Counted from the stretch's first letter, positions 1 to 6,415 are shown. The stretch is DNA of 22,673 nt from Candidatus Nitrosopumilus sp. (GCA_029941825.1 JAPYTM010000003.1:4198-26870); one strand, 5' to 3'. Program-made: numbers and translations. Notes: a model not told the origin generated them from the sequence alone.

Positions 1-274
1 TTATTGCAACAGATGGTTTTGCAAGATTAGAACTAAGATGAGCGTATGGGTATAGCAGTAATTTTTTACAACCTATTTTATCCATTGAATTTTTTATTTG
101 GGATATAGCATTTTGAGCCACTGAAGAATCATCACCATCCTCCATTGCAACAAATGCGACTACAACTTCTTCTAGTCTAACTGTTTCAGGATTTTCTATA
201 TCTTCTGCAGATTTGATCTCTTTTTTTGTCGGAGTATACTCTATACTATCACAATGTAGCTGTAATATTCGCAT
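1..274 (-). CDS. thrS: Threonyl-tRNA synthetase, N-terminal editing domain (partial)
   Basis: The first 91 codons of a gene that runs off the left edge. Translation begins MRILQLHCDSIEY and contains AFVAMEDGDD and LLLYPYAHLSS, which match the archaeal ThrRS N-terminal editing domain (a D-Tyr-tRNA deacylase-like fold that removes mischarged serine from tRNA-Thr). The ATG at 274 is chosen because a TATA-like box lies 26-27 nt upstream, so the mRNA would be leaderless. Only the editing domain is visible. Some archaea encode this domain as a separate trans-editing protein, so whether the catalytic and anticodon-binding domains follow cannot be decided here. It is divergent from the next gene. Confidence 0.85.
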   Translation of the reverse strand, partial: MRILQLHCDSIEYTPTKKEIKSAEDIENPETVRLEEVVVAFVAMEDGDDSSVAQNAISQIKNSMDKIGCKKLLLYPYAHLSSNLAKPSVAI

Positions 275-296
275 ATTTACCCGATTGATGGTTTTA

Positions 297-303
297 CTTA
301 TGA
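297..303 (-). promoter_or_regulatory. TATA-like box of thrS
   Basis: Minus-strand CATAAGT centred near 300, about 26 nt before the thrS ATG at 274. This predicts transcription starting at or next to the start codon. Confidence 0.5.
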
Positions 304-354
304 ACTATTAGTTTGTCAAAATGATGAAAATTGCATCTAATAAATTTAGAAAAA

Positions 355-362
355 CCTTAAGT
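355..362 (+). promoter_or_regulatory. TATA-like box of the 386 gene
   Basis: CCTTAAGT centred at 358.5, about 27 nt before the ATG at 386. It fits the leaderless spacing seen through the window. Confidence 0.45.
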
Positions 363-385
363 TTGCTAGGAGATTTTAAAGTCCA

Positions 386-877
386 ATGAAGAAAAATACT
401 CTTCTAGTAATGACATTGATTAGTTGTGTAGTGGTTGTATTAGCAGTAATAACACAAGATGATGAGGAAGTGATAATACAAGATGTGGAGGAGACAACAA
501 CACAAGATAATGTAGGGACAACAGATGTGAATGATAGTAATGAGCAAATTACAGAATTTGAACTAGATAAACAAAGAGTTGAAGAATTACAATTACAGTA
601 TGATGAGATTATAGAATACTCTTGTATGGATGCAAAACCACAATCATACTTTGAAATTAAATTAAAAGAAGGGATTTTAGAGGCAGAACATCGTTTAAGG
701 TATTTAGCTGAACAACAATCAGAAATGGAAAATATAATAAATCAAGTTGTAGTATTAAATGAAAAATATTCTGAATCAGGTAAACAAGCATTCATGTTTT
801 ATGAATGGGAGTGTGTCAATCAAAAATTTTGGGTGGAGGAATATCCACATTTACAAGATATTCTAAATACCGATTAA
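386..877 (+). CDS. Membrane-anchored or secreted acidic protein with tandem octapeptide repeats
   Basis: No family recognised; 163 residues. Residues 1-22 form a short basic start followed by one hydrophobic segment (LLVMTLISCVVVVLAVI), read as a signal anchor or signal peptide, so the rest should be outside the membrane. Residues 23-46 are three degenerate copies of an 8-residue unit (TQDDEEVI, IQDVEETT, TQDNVGTT). The remainder is acidic and largely helical in character (about residues 55-120), possibly coiled coil. Two cysteines (CMDA and WECVN) in the outer part could form a disulfide. The ATG is chosen from the upstream TATA-like box. The gene is real by its start signals, composition and isolation, but its function is unknown. 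Confidence 0.7.
   Translation: MKKNTLLVMTLISCVVVVLAVITQDDEEVIIQDVEETTTQDNVGTTDVNDSNEQITEFELDKQRVEELQLQYDEIIEYSCMDAKPQSYFEIKLKEGILEAEHRLRYLAEQQSEMENIINQVVVLNEKYSESGKQAFMFYEWECVNQKFWVEEYPHLQDILNTD
452..523 (+). repeat. Three 24-bp in-frame tandem repeats
   Basis: Units begin at 452, 476 and 500, each with the core A(C/T)ACAAGAT followed by 15 more variable bases. They encode the octapeptide repeats just after the membrane anchor of the 386 gene. Confidence 0.6.
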
Positions 878-920
878 AGAATTAATTAAAAAAATAAAAT
901 TTAGATTAAATAATTGATAA

Positions 921-1253
921 TTATTTTGTTCCACGTAAAGAAATTACTGAACGTAAAATTAAGCCAGAGATGCCCAAATTTGATGTTAAAAACTGAACAG
1001 ATCTTGAAAGAGAGTTTTCTCCACGAAATCCTTCATCATAAATCATTTCAACTGAACCATTGTCAGTCTCAACAAAAGAGGTGATCAAAGAATAAACACC
1101 TAATTTCTCATCAGTTCTTTCACAGTATAAGCGCAATTCAACTCGAGAGATTTTAAACTCATCTTGAATAAAATGTCCTGAAGAAAATAACACCTCAACA
1201 TCATCAGGAGATTTGTTTACTCTACTAGGATCATGTAAATCAACGATTTTCAT
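921..1253 (-). CDS. Conserved-looking hypothetical protein
   Basis: A 110-residue soluble protein beginning MKIVDLHDPSRVN, with no family I can name. It is mixed alpha/beta in appearance with alternating hydrophobic strands (VELRLYCE, LGVYSLITSFVE) and a helix near residues 80-100. There are no signal peptide, membrane segment or obvious metal ligands. The ATG at 1253 is supported by a TATA-like sequence at 1276-1283 on the same strand, centred 26-27 nt upstream. It is convergent with the 386 gene (43 bp between stops) and divergent from the deoxyhypusine synthase homologue. Confidence 0.65.
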   Translation of the reverse strand: MKIVDLHDPSRVNKSPDDVEVLFSSGHFIQDEFKISRVELRLYCERTDEKLGVYSLITSFVETDNGSVEMIYDEGFRGENSLSRSVQFLTSNLGISGLILRSVISLRGTK

Positions 1254-1275
1254 GTAATAACATTACAAATTATTC

Positions 1276-1283
1276 ATACATAA
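1276..1283 (-). promoter_or_regulatory. TATA-like box of the 1253 gene
   Basis: Minus-strand TTATGTAT centred at 1279.5, 26.5 nt before the ATG at 1253. Confidence 0.45.
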
Positions 1284-1371
1284 ATGATATTTTCATTAAA
1301 TTCTGGAAAAAAATAAACATTGAAAATTCTTTGCGCAAGTATTATTTACAACAGGAATCTATTTTTCAAAA

Positions 1372-2445
1372 GTGGATCCACACAAATTTCATGGTAAAGA
1401 TATTCCCCACATAAAATTAGATCCAAAAATGACTATAGAGGATTTAGTTGATGTGTTTGCAAGTTCAGGATTTAATGGGAGACAACTAGGGGAGGCTGCA
1501 AAACTTTATGCAAAAATGATTGAAGAAGATGTAACAATCTGTCTTACAGTTGCAGGTGCAATGACACCAGTAGGGTTTGGCGGGATAATTAAGACATTAA
1601 TTGAAAGAGGGTTTGTAGACTGGATTGTCACAACAGGTGCTAATGTATATCACGAAGATCATTTTGCTTGGGGACTTCCAGTCAAACAAGGTAGTTTTAA
1701 TGTAGATGATATGAAATTATTTGAAAATGAAATTGTAAGAATTAGAGATGTCTACATTAAATTTTATGAAACTCTAGAAGTTGAAGATCAAATTATTCAA
1801 AAAATGTTTGGTAAAGACTTTCCAGATGAGTCATTTACAACTGCAGAATTTTGTAATTTAATGGGAAAGATTAGTAAAGAAAAAGCAAAATTTCCTGAAA
1901 AAAGTTTCATAACAACAGCCTACGAGTATGATGTTCCAGTGTATGTTTCTACGATTAAAGACTCTTCACTAGCTTTGAATTTGGCAGTGCATAGATTAGC
2001 AGGAAAGAAATACAATCTAGATTTTGTCAGAGAGATCTTAGAACAAGCAGCAATTGTTTATGATTCAAAAAAGTCAGGGATTTTAGAATTAGGTGGAGGG
2101 GTTCCAAAAAATACAGCTCAGCAAACAGGTCCACTGTTAGATCAAATTTTAAGAAGAAATGATGGAGGACAAGACTATATCATTCAGATTACTGATGCAC
2201 GGCCAGATACAGGAGGGTTGTCAGGGGCTACATTACAAGAAGGAAAAAGTTGGGGAAAAGTTCAACATGCTCATGAAGGAATGGTTACAGTTTATGCAGA
2301 TGCAACAATTGCATTTCCAATTCTTGCACTATACGTATTAAGTAATCAAAAATTAAGAAAACCAAAAAGAATCTATAAAAAAATAGGTAAACTATATGAC
2401 AAATTAAGTGAAGATTATTTCAAAAATCCAGCAAACAAAATTTAA
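1372..2445 (+). CDS. dys: Deoxyhypusine synthase family protein (deoxyhypusine or homospermidine synthase)
   Basis: A 357-residue member of the deoxyhypusine synthase family, which moves an aminobutyl group from spermidine through NAD; classical enzymes modify a lysine of aIF5A. Visible signatures are SGFNGRQLGEA, LTVAGAMTPVGFGG, TTGANVYHEDH, LELGGGVPKN and the C-terminal KSWGKV with the catalytic lysine at residue 296, then VYADATIAFPIL. The region before the lysine (DARPDTGGLSGAT) and the PKNTAQQ segment resemble the bacterial homospermidine-synthase-like branch more than eukaryotic DHS, so the substrate is uncertain. The start is GTG at 1372, with an AT-rich TATA-like stretch centred near 1345; the next in-frame ATG is 19 codons later. 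It is convergent with the next small gene, only 9 bp apart. Confidence 0.85.
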   Translation: MDPHKFHGKDIPHIKLDPKMTIEDLVDVFASSGFNGRQLGEAAKLYAKMIEEDVTICLTVAGAMTPVGFGGIIKTLIERGFVDWIVTTGANVYHEDHFAWGLPVKQGSFNVDDMKLFENEIVRIRDVYIKFYETLEVEDQIIQKMFGKDFPDESFTTAEFCNLMGKISKEKAKFPEKSFITTAYEYDVPVYVSTIKDSSLALNLAVHRLAGKKYNLDFVREILEQAAIVYDSKKSGILELGGGVPKNTAQQTGPLLDQILRRNDGGQDYIIQITDARPDTGGLSGATLQEGKSWGKVQHAHEGMVTVYADATIAFPILALYVLSNQKLRKPKRIYKKIGKLYDKLSEDYFKNPANKI

Positions 2446-2454
2446 AAAGAAAAA

Positions 2455-2667
2455 TTAAAACTTGTCATAACGAGCACGTTCTAGATCTCTATCATCTTTA
2501 GATTCTTTTTTCCATTCTTTGTAGTGTTCTTTACATAGAACAGATTTTTTACCTACCGCAGTAACTCTAAGTCCTGCATTTTCAACTTTGGTAGTATTTA
2601 GAGAACGAGCACCGTCTTGATCACACCCATCTACGTTACATTTTGCACCTTTTGATACAATACCCAT
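2455..2667 (-). CDS. Small zinc-binding-like protein
   Basis: Seventy residues starting MGIVSKGAKC. The Cys pair CNVDGC followed by CKEH about 35 residues later (Cys/Cys...Cys/His) suggests one structural zinc site. The C-terminus is strongly charged (KEWKKESKDDRDLERARY). No named family is recognised. An in-frame TTG at 2679 would add four residues, but the ATG at 2667 is preferred because a TATA box at 2690-2697 is centred about 26 nt from it, the leaderless spacing; from that box the TTG is only 14 nt away. Confidence 0.7.
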   Translation of the reverse strand: MGIVSKGAKCNVDGCDQDGARSLNTTKVENAGLRVTAVGKKSVLCKEHYKEWKKESKDDRDLERARYDKF

Positions 2668-2689
2668 ATTATCAAACAATCAAGATGTT

Positions 2690-2697
2690 ATTTATAT
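2690..2697 (-). promoter_or_regulatory. TATA box of the 2667 gene
   Basis: Minus-strand ATATAAAT centred near 2693.5. Its position decides the ATG at 2667 over the upstream TTG. Confidence 0.6.
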
Positions 2698-2749
2698 TTG
2701 AAAAAGTGATTTTTTTCTTTAATCAAATAATTCAAAAAAGGGTTCATCG

Positions 2750-2757
2750 TTTATAAG
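2750..2757 (+). promoter_or_regulatory. TATA box of rps25e
   Basis: TTTATAAG, a near-consensus archaeal TATA box centred at 2753.5, 26.5 nt before the ATG at 2780. Confidence 0.7.
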
Positions 2758-2779
2758 AGGAATATTTTAGTCACAATTT

Positions 2780-3079
2780 ATGGGTGGAGGAAAAAAACCA
2801 AGTGGTGGAAAAACTGCCAAACCAGAAAAGAAAGACTCAAAGAAAAAGAAAGGTGAGGGTGGCCCTAAAAGAGCAGAAATTATTGTTATGGTAAACGAAC
2901 AACAAGCAATGAAAATTATTCAAAATTCCAAAGTAATTACAGTTCAAGATTTAGCAAGACAAGTAGGAGTTAAAATTTCTGCAGCTAACGCATTTCTTAA
3001 AGAATCACTAAACAAAGGAACTGTAAAACGAGTTGGCGGTTATTCGGGACATCATTTGTATCAATCAGTTTCTTCATAG
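2780..3079 (+). CDS. rps25e: 30S ribosomal protein S25e
   Basis: Ninety-nine residues. The N-terminal third is a Lys/Gly-rich unstructured tail (GGGKKPSGGKTAKPEKKD), followed by a winged-helix domain (about residues 35-99) containing KVITVQDLARQVGVKIS and the ending GTVKRVGGYSGHHLYQ. This is the S25e arrangement: a small-subunit head protein shared by eukaryotes and some archaea including Thaumarchaeota, absent from bacteria. A strong TATA box places the transcript start at the ATG. Its last 19 bp overlap the 3' end of the convergent DUF369 gene. Confidence 0.93.
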   Translation: MGGGKKPSGGKTAKPEKKDSKKKKGEGGPKRAEIIVMVNEQQAMKIIQNSKVITVQDLARQVGVKISAANAFLKESLNKGTVKRVGGYSGHHLYQSVSS

Positions 3080-3447
3080 ATAGAAAATACATCTCCAGAT
3101 TTAATATCATTTAATGCATCAATGTTACCTACTAGTTTTCCAATTGGCGTCATTGTCTTTCCAGAAACAACATCCTTTATGAAAAAACAAACACTGCCAG
3201 TTGATGGCAAAAATGCCACATCACCTGTTTTAAATTCAGATTTAGCCCTTTCAATTCCAGAATCAATACTAGTTTCAAAATATACAATACTTTGTCCTAA
3301 TAGATGAGCATGTCCCTCCAATGGTAAAGATCTCATCATAATTCCAACAGTTCTTGGAGAAAGATGACGTTTCAGATCACATGAAATTTTTGCTTTCCCA
3401 CGAATTTCTAAAATTAGTTGTTTTCTGGAGACTGAAAGTTCATTCAA
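3061..3447 (-). CDS. DUF369 / archaeal cyclophilin-like domain protein
   Basis: A 128-residue protein matching the cyclophilin-like DUF369 family (TM1367-type beta barrel). Signatures are MMRSLPLEGHAHLLGQSIVYF, then GDVAFLPSTGSVCFFIKD and the closing GKLVGN..DALNDIKSGDVFSIYEE. The family has a cyclophilin fold but its biochemical role is not established; peptidyl-prolyl isomerase activity should not be assumed. The reading frame stays open upstream to 3594, but that would overlap rpoK. TTG at 3447 is chosen because the palindromic TATA box at 3470-3477 ends exactly 22 nt upstream. It is divergent from rpoK and convergent with rps25e. Confidence 0.8.
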   Translation of the reverse strand: MNELSVSRKQLILEIRGKAKISCDLKRHLSPRTVGIMMRSLPLEGHAHLLGQSIVYFETSIDSGIERAKSEFKTGDVAFLPSTGSVCFFIKDVVSGKTMTPIGKLVGNIDALNDIKSGDVFSIYEETD

Positions 3448-3469
3448 TTTGTATTTTAAACTGATTAGA

Positions 3470-3477
3470 TTATATAA
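3470..3477. promoter_or_regulatory. Shared palindromic TATA box for DUF369 and rpoK
   Basis: TTATATAA is its own reverse complement. Exactly 22 nt separate it from the TTG start of rpoK at 3500 (plus) and exactly 22 nt from the TTG start of the DUF369 gene at 3447 (minus). No second TATA box is evident for either gene, so one box bound in either orientation could drive both leaderless transcripts. Confidence 0.7.
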
Positions 3478-3499
3478 CGTTTTAAGAGAATTTTCGTAC

Positions 3500-3997
3500 T
3501 TGTCTGAGGTTAAAAAAGTCGAAGTCAAAGAGGCTGAATTAGTTGATTCAGTTGAAGCTGAAACAGAATCCCAAGAAAATGTTGGATTAAACAAAGCATT
3601 AGATGCTTACCGAAAATTAATTGAGAAAAAAGTAGATGCTGAACCTTTAACAGAAAAAGAACAAGAAAATCTAGAGAAAAAAATCTTAGAAATTCAAGAA
3701 AGAGAGGTTGTTGAAAAAATAGATGAACATGATCCAGTAGAAATTCCTTGTGAAAAAAATAAAATTACAATTGGGCCTCCAACACTAACTAGATTTGAAA
3801 AAGCAAGAATTATGGGTGCAAGAGCTTTACAATTATCTCTAGGAGCACCACCATTCATTCCGATTCCAAAAAATGCAAGAATATCCTTGGATATTTCAAT
3901 GGAGGAATTAGAACAAAGAGTGATCCCAATCACAATTAGAAGGGTTCTTCCAAATGGGGATTATCAAAACATTCCAATTGATTATTTCCAAAAATGA
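3500..3997 (+). CDS. rpoK: DNA-directed RNA polymerase subunit K (Rpb6/omega) with long N-terminal extension
   Basis: 165 residues from TTG at 3500. The C-terminal domain (about residues 93-165) is RpoK/Rpb6, the subunit that wraps the C-terminus of the largest polymerase subunit. The key signature is PPTLTRFEKARIMGARALQL (TRFEKAR at 97-103), then GAPPFIPI and the ending PITIRRVLPNGDYQNIPIDY. Residues 1-92 are a highly charged, helix-prone extension (many E and K) much longer than in typical archaeal RpoK, which is the domain alone. The start rests on the shared TATA box 22 nt upstream; earlier in-frame codons reach to 3449 but lie under the promoter. Confidence 0.92.
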   Translation: MSEVKKVEVKEAELVDSVEAETESQENVGLNKALDAYRKLIEKKVDAEPLTEKEQENLEKKILEIQEREVVEKIDEHDPVEIPCEKNKITIGPPTLTRFEKARIMGARALQLSLGAPPFIPIPKNARISLDISMEELEQRVIPITIRRVLPNGDYQNIPIDYFQK

Positions 3998-4014
3998 ATC
4001 AATCGTCGATAAAA

Positions 4015-4022
4015 CTTAAAAG
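4015..4022 (+). promoter_or_regulatory. TATA-like box of alba
   Basis: CTTAAAAG centred at 4018.5. A start about 26 nt on would fall a few nt before the ATG at 4049, so a very short leader or a leaderless message from 4049 or 4055 is expected. Confidence 0.4.
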
Positions 4023-4048
4023 AACAAAAATTTTCTAATCATTAATCA

Positions 4049-4366
4049 ATGCTCATGGACGAAGTAAATGAACAAGGTGGTCAAGAGCAGACCGAAAAGT
4101 CTGAAGATGCCATCATAAATATTGGATATGACCCTGTAATGCAAACAGCTATAGATGTACTTTCAGCGTTTGGGAGTAAAAATAAAGTAGTCCTTCGAGC
4201 AAGAGGTAATTCAATTCCAAATGCAGTTGCAGTTGCAAATATTATTACAGAAAAAATGTTAATTGGTAACTCTAAAGTTGAAAAAATTACTTTAGACACA
4301 GTTGAAGCTGCAGGTATAGGAAATATGACATCAACTGTGGAGATTATTTTAAATAAAATTCAGTAA
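4049..4366 (+). CDS. alba: Alba-family DNA/RNA-binding chromatin protein
   Basis: 105 residues. After an acidic, Gln/Glu-rich tail of about 25 residues comes the Alba domain: NIGYDPVMQTAIDVLSAFGS, KNKVVLRARGNSIPNAVAVANI and the ending STVEIILNKI. The RARG stretch and following helix match the nucleic-acid-binding core. Alba dimers coat DNA and bind RNA in archaea. A lysine corresponding to the Sulfolobus Alba acetylation site is not evident, and the acidic N-terminal tail differs from the usual short basic start. ATG codons at 4049 and 4055 are both possible. The last 7 bp overlap the convergent XRE gene. Confidence 0.9.
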   Translation: MLMDEVNEQGGQEQTEKSEDAIINIGYDPVMQTAIDVLSAFGSKNKVVLRARGNSIPNAVAVANIITEKMLIGNSKVEKITLDTVEAAGIGNMTSTVEIILNKIQ

Positions 4367-4776
4367 ACGGTTCCAGGACCTTTGAGAAGCATGTTTTCAC
4401 ATTCCTTACATACTTGTTCATCAATATCAGATTCTAAAGTATGATGAATCTCACAAATGAATAAACTAGATTTAATGTAATTACAAAGACCAATAAATTT
4501 TGAAAGACTAGATGGAGTGTATGCCATATCAGATGAAAGATGATCACAAAGATCATTAATTAAAATCGCAACTTGTTTTTCTGCTAATAGTTTTGCAATT
4601 AATGATGGGTCACCTCGTGTACCACGAATGTAATTACTAATTGCAGCTTGTGTTACTCCAAGCATCTTTGAAATTTCATCTTCTCGGATATCATGATCCT
4701 CAGCTAGTTTTTTTGCAAGAATTGCACGTAATGCGGGGATTAGATTTTTAGATTCAATCTCAGCAGGTAATAACAT
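4360..4776 (-). CDS. XRE-type HTH regulator with Cys-rich C-terminus (COG2522-like)
   Basis: 138 residues. The N-terminal half is a helix-turn-helix of the XRE type (EDEISKMLGVTQAAISNYIRG, about residues 32-54) after LIPALRAILAKKLAE, an arrangement like archaeal COG2522 regulators. The C-terminal half has cysteines C96 and C107, H110/H111 and a CKEC pair near residue 123-126, which could bind zinc or an iron-sulfur cluster. The ATG at 4776 has TTTAAATT on the minus strand centred about 26 nt upstream. It is divergent from the asparagine-synthase-like gene across 104 bp, so that gene is a candidate target along with itself. Confidence 0.8.
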   Translation of the reverse strand: MLLPAEIESKNLIPALRAILAKKLAEDHDIREDEISKMLGVTQAAISNYIRGTRGDPSLIAKLLAEKQVAILINDLCDHLSSDMAYTPSSLSKFIGLCNYIKSSLFICEIHHTLESDIDEQVCKECENMLLKGPGTVY

Positions 4777-4798
4777 TGATTCACAAAGATTCTATAAT

Positions 4799-4806
4799 GA
4801 ATTTAA
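4799..4806 (-). promoter_or_regulatory. TATA-like box of the XRE regulator
   Basis: Minus-strand TTTAAATT centred at 4802.5, 26.5 nt before the ATG at 4776. Confidence 0.45.
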
Positions 4807-4880
4807 AGTTTACAGCACTAAAAAAATATCTAAGAATAAATCATTAGGCATAGCTATTTTAATTTCAAATCCAAGCAGGA

Positions 4881-5828
4881 GTGTTGGATGAAATTTCCAA
4901 GAATATTTACAAAGTGTTAGAAGAATCATGTAATTCGTGTAAATCAAATTTAATATCATTATCAGGTGGGTTGGATAGTTCAATCATAGCATATTTTTTA
5001 AAACATAGAAAGCCAAAAGCAGTTGCAGTAATTGCAGAAGATTTTGTATCAACAGATCTAACGTATTGTCAAATGATTTCAAATGAAATGGGATTACCAT
5101 TATCAATTCACAACGTAAAGACTGCAGAAATTCTTGAAGGAGTTAAAGAAACAATCAAGATTTTAAAAAATTTTAACGATATTGAAATTCGTAATAATGT
5201 AGTAATGTATCTAGCAATAAAATGGGCAAAAGAGAAGGGAGAGAAATCAATTATCACAGGAGATGGGGCAGATGAATTGTTTGCAGGGTATAGTTTTCTA
5301 ATAAACAAACCAGAAGAGGAGTTAGAATCTGAAATCAAGAGAGTGTGCTCAGTAATGCATTTTCCAACACAAAAGATTGGAAAATCAATGGGCATTTCCA
5401 TAGAATCACCATTCCTAGAAGAGTCAGTTATTGAACTAGCAAAAAAAATTCCAGCAAATCTCAAAGTAAAAAATGAAAAAGAAAAAAGACACGGAAAATG
5501 GATTTTACGTAAGACATTTGAGAAATACATTCCACAACAAATTACATGGAGAGTAAAATCACCAATGCAAGAAGGTGCAGGAACTTCAGGATTAACAGAG
5601 TTATTTAATTCAGTAATTGTTGAAGAGAAATTTATTGAATCAAAATTAACTACTGAAAAAGAAGATGGGGTAATCATTAGGAGTAGAGAATCAATGTATT
5701 ACTATGAAATTTTTAAAAAGTTGTTTGGTGCTCCAACTAATTCTAATGCAGAAAACACATGTCCTTATTGTAAACATGATGTGGGTGTATCTAAATTTTG
5801 TAGAATGTGTGGAGCATTTCCAATCTAA
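4881..5828 (+). CDS. Asparagine-synthase-like ATP-pyrophosphatase with C-terminal zinc ribbon, no glutaminase domain
   Basis: 315 residues. SGGLDSS at residues 28-34 is the PP-loop of the asparagine synthase C-terminal domain, which adenylates an acid before amidation. ITGDGADELFAGY is the second conserved motif of AsnB, and SIESPFLEESVIELAKKIP is also typical. There is no N-terminal glutaminase domain with its Cys-2 nucleophile, so nitrogen would come from free ammonia or a partner. The last 22 residues form a zinc ribbon with cysteines 294, 297, 307 and 310. The start is GTG at 4881 or TTG at 4884, one codon apart; a TATA-like CTATTTTA at 4854-4861 slightly favours 4884. The product could be asparagine or another amide. 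The 3' end overlaps the YHS gene by 4 bp. Confidence 0.8.
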   Translation: MLDEISKNIYKVLEESCNSCKSNLISLSGGLDSSIIAYFLKHRKPKAVAVIAEDFVSTDLTYCQMISNEMGLPLSIHNVKTAEILEGVKETIKILKNFNDIEIRNNVVMYLAIKWAKEKGEKSIITGDGADELFAGYSFLINKPEEELESEIKRVCSVMHFPTQKIGKSMGISIESPFLEESVIELAKKIPANLKVKNEKEKRHGKWILRKTFEKYIPQQITWRVKSPMQEGAGTSGLTELFNSVIVEEKFIESKLTTEKEDGVIIRSRESMYYYEIFKKLFGAPTNSNAENTCPYCKHDVGVSKFCRMCGAFPI

Positions 5829-5971
5829 ATATTTTTTTTGAACTTGCCAGGTTTTTTGATGAAAAGTTTTCTACAGCCATCACAACAAAAATAAAGTTTT
5901 TTGTCTTTGTATTCATGGGGTAATGCTAAATCTTCATCAAGCTCAATTCCACAAACTGGATCTACTGGCAC
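5825..5971 (-). CDS. YHS-domain microprotein
   Basis: A 48-residue gene read directly from the sequence. It begins MPVDPVCGIELDEDLALPHE and continues to YFCCDGCRKLFIKKPGKF. This is a complete YHS/TRASH-type metal-binding domain: the PVCG start and the paired cysteines CCDGC are its metal ligands, and KP.KF is the usual end. Such domains bind heavy metals such as copper and occur in metal chaperones, transporters and regulators; the metal here is unknown. GTG at 5971 is the first possible start after an in-frame stop and lies about 26 nt from a TATA box. It overlaps the asparagine-synthase-like gene tail to tail by 4 bp. Confidence 0.85.
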   Translation of the reverse strand: MPVDPVCGIELDEDLALPHEYKDKKLYFCCDGCRKLFIKKPGKFKKNI

Positions 5972-5992
5972 AAATTTTCCATATGTAAATTC

Positions 5993-6000
5993 TATTTATA
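5993..6000 (-). promoter_or_regulatory. TATA box of the YHS microprotein
   Basis: Minus-strand TATAAATA centred at 5996.5, 25.5 nt before the GTG at 5971. It supports expression of this very short gene. Confidence 0.6.
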
Positions 6001-6049
6001 GATTGAGTAATTATTTCTTAGAAATAATACAATTAGTAGAATAAATTAA

Positions 6050-6415
6050 CTAAGAGTTAACAATTTTAATGATTTTTTTTGGAAGTACACCGTAATCGGC
6101 ATCAGGTTCAGATACAACATACAGTATATCTTCATTAATTATCACACTAATTGCAATAGCACGTTCACGAGAAGCCATAGCAAAATTTACTGGACCTAGT
6201 TGTTTGTCAAATTCTTTTCTCATTTTTACACGTAATGCAAGTTCCATGAAAATCATTTCATCATCTTTCTCAGTTTCTAAAGGCTCAACATTTGCCTTCA
6301 TTCCACCAGCAACTAGTCGTCCCCTTTCATTAATCACTCCTGCAAATCTAATTTTAGGATCAATAGTAAAAACGGATTCACATATTTTTGCATAATCATA
6401 AATCTTATCTGACAA
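6050..6415 (-). CDS. DUF6659-like thaumarchaeal protein
   Basis: 121 residues. It resembles a family of small thaumarchaeal proteins of unknown role, usually present as several paralogues, marked by RFAGVINERGRLVAGGMK, then EMIFMELALRVKMRKEFD, LGPVNFAMASRE and a closing beta-strand segment (ILYVVSE). The fold looks like an alpha/beta profilin or roadblock type, which is only an impression. TTG at 6415 is the only reasonable start; a TATA-like ATTAAAT on the minus strand lies about 30 nt upstream. There are no membrane segments or metal motifs. The assignment to DUF6659 is from memory of the pattern and should be checked. Confidence 0.72.
   Translation of the reverse strand: MSDKIYDYAKICESVFTIDPKIRFAGVINERGRLVAGGMKANVEPLETEKDDEMIFMELALRVKMRKEFDKQLGPVNFAMASRERAIAISVIINEDILYVVSEPDADYGVLPKKIIKIVNS

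Noticed and set aside
321..327. ATGATGA resembling a C box of a C/D-box guide RNA
   Set aside because: No CTGA D box follows at a suitable distance, and the AT-rich context makes chance likely.
3449..3499. Earlier start for rpoK
   Set aside because: It lies over and just upstream of the TATA box; the added residues are not RpoK-like.
3448..3594. Longer start for the DUF369 protein
   Set aside because: It would overlap the rpoK 5' region and pass over the promoter; the added residues do not match the family.
5108..5677. Long minus-strand open frame inside the asparagine-synthase-like gene
   Set aside because: It is antisense to a gene with clear family motifs and its translation shows no recognisable domain.
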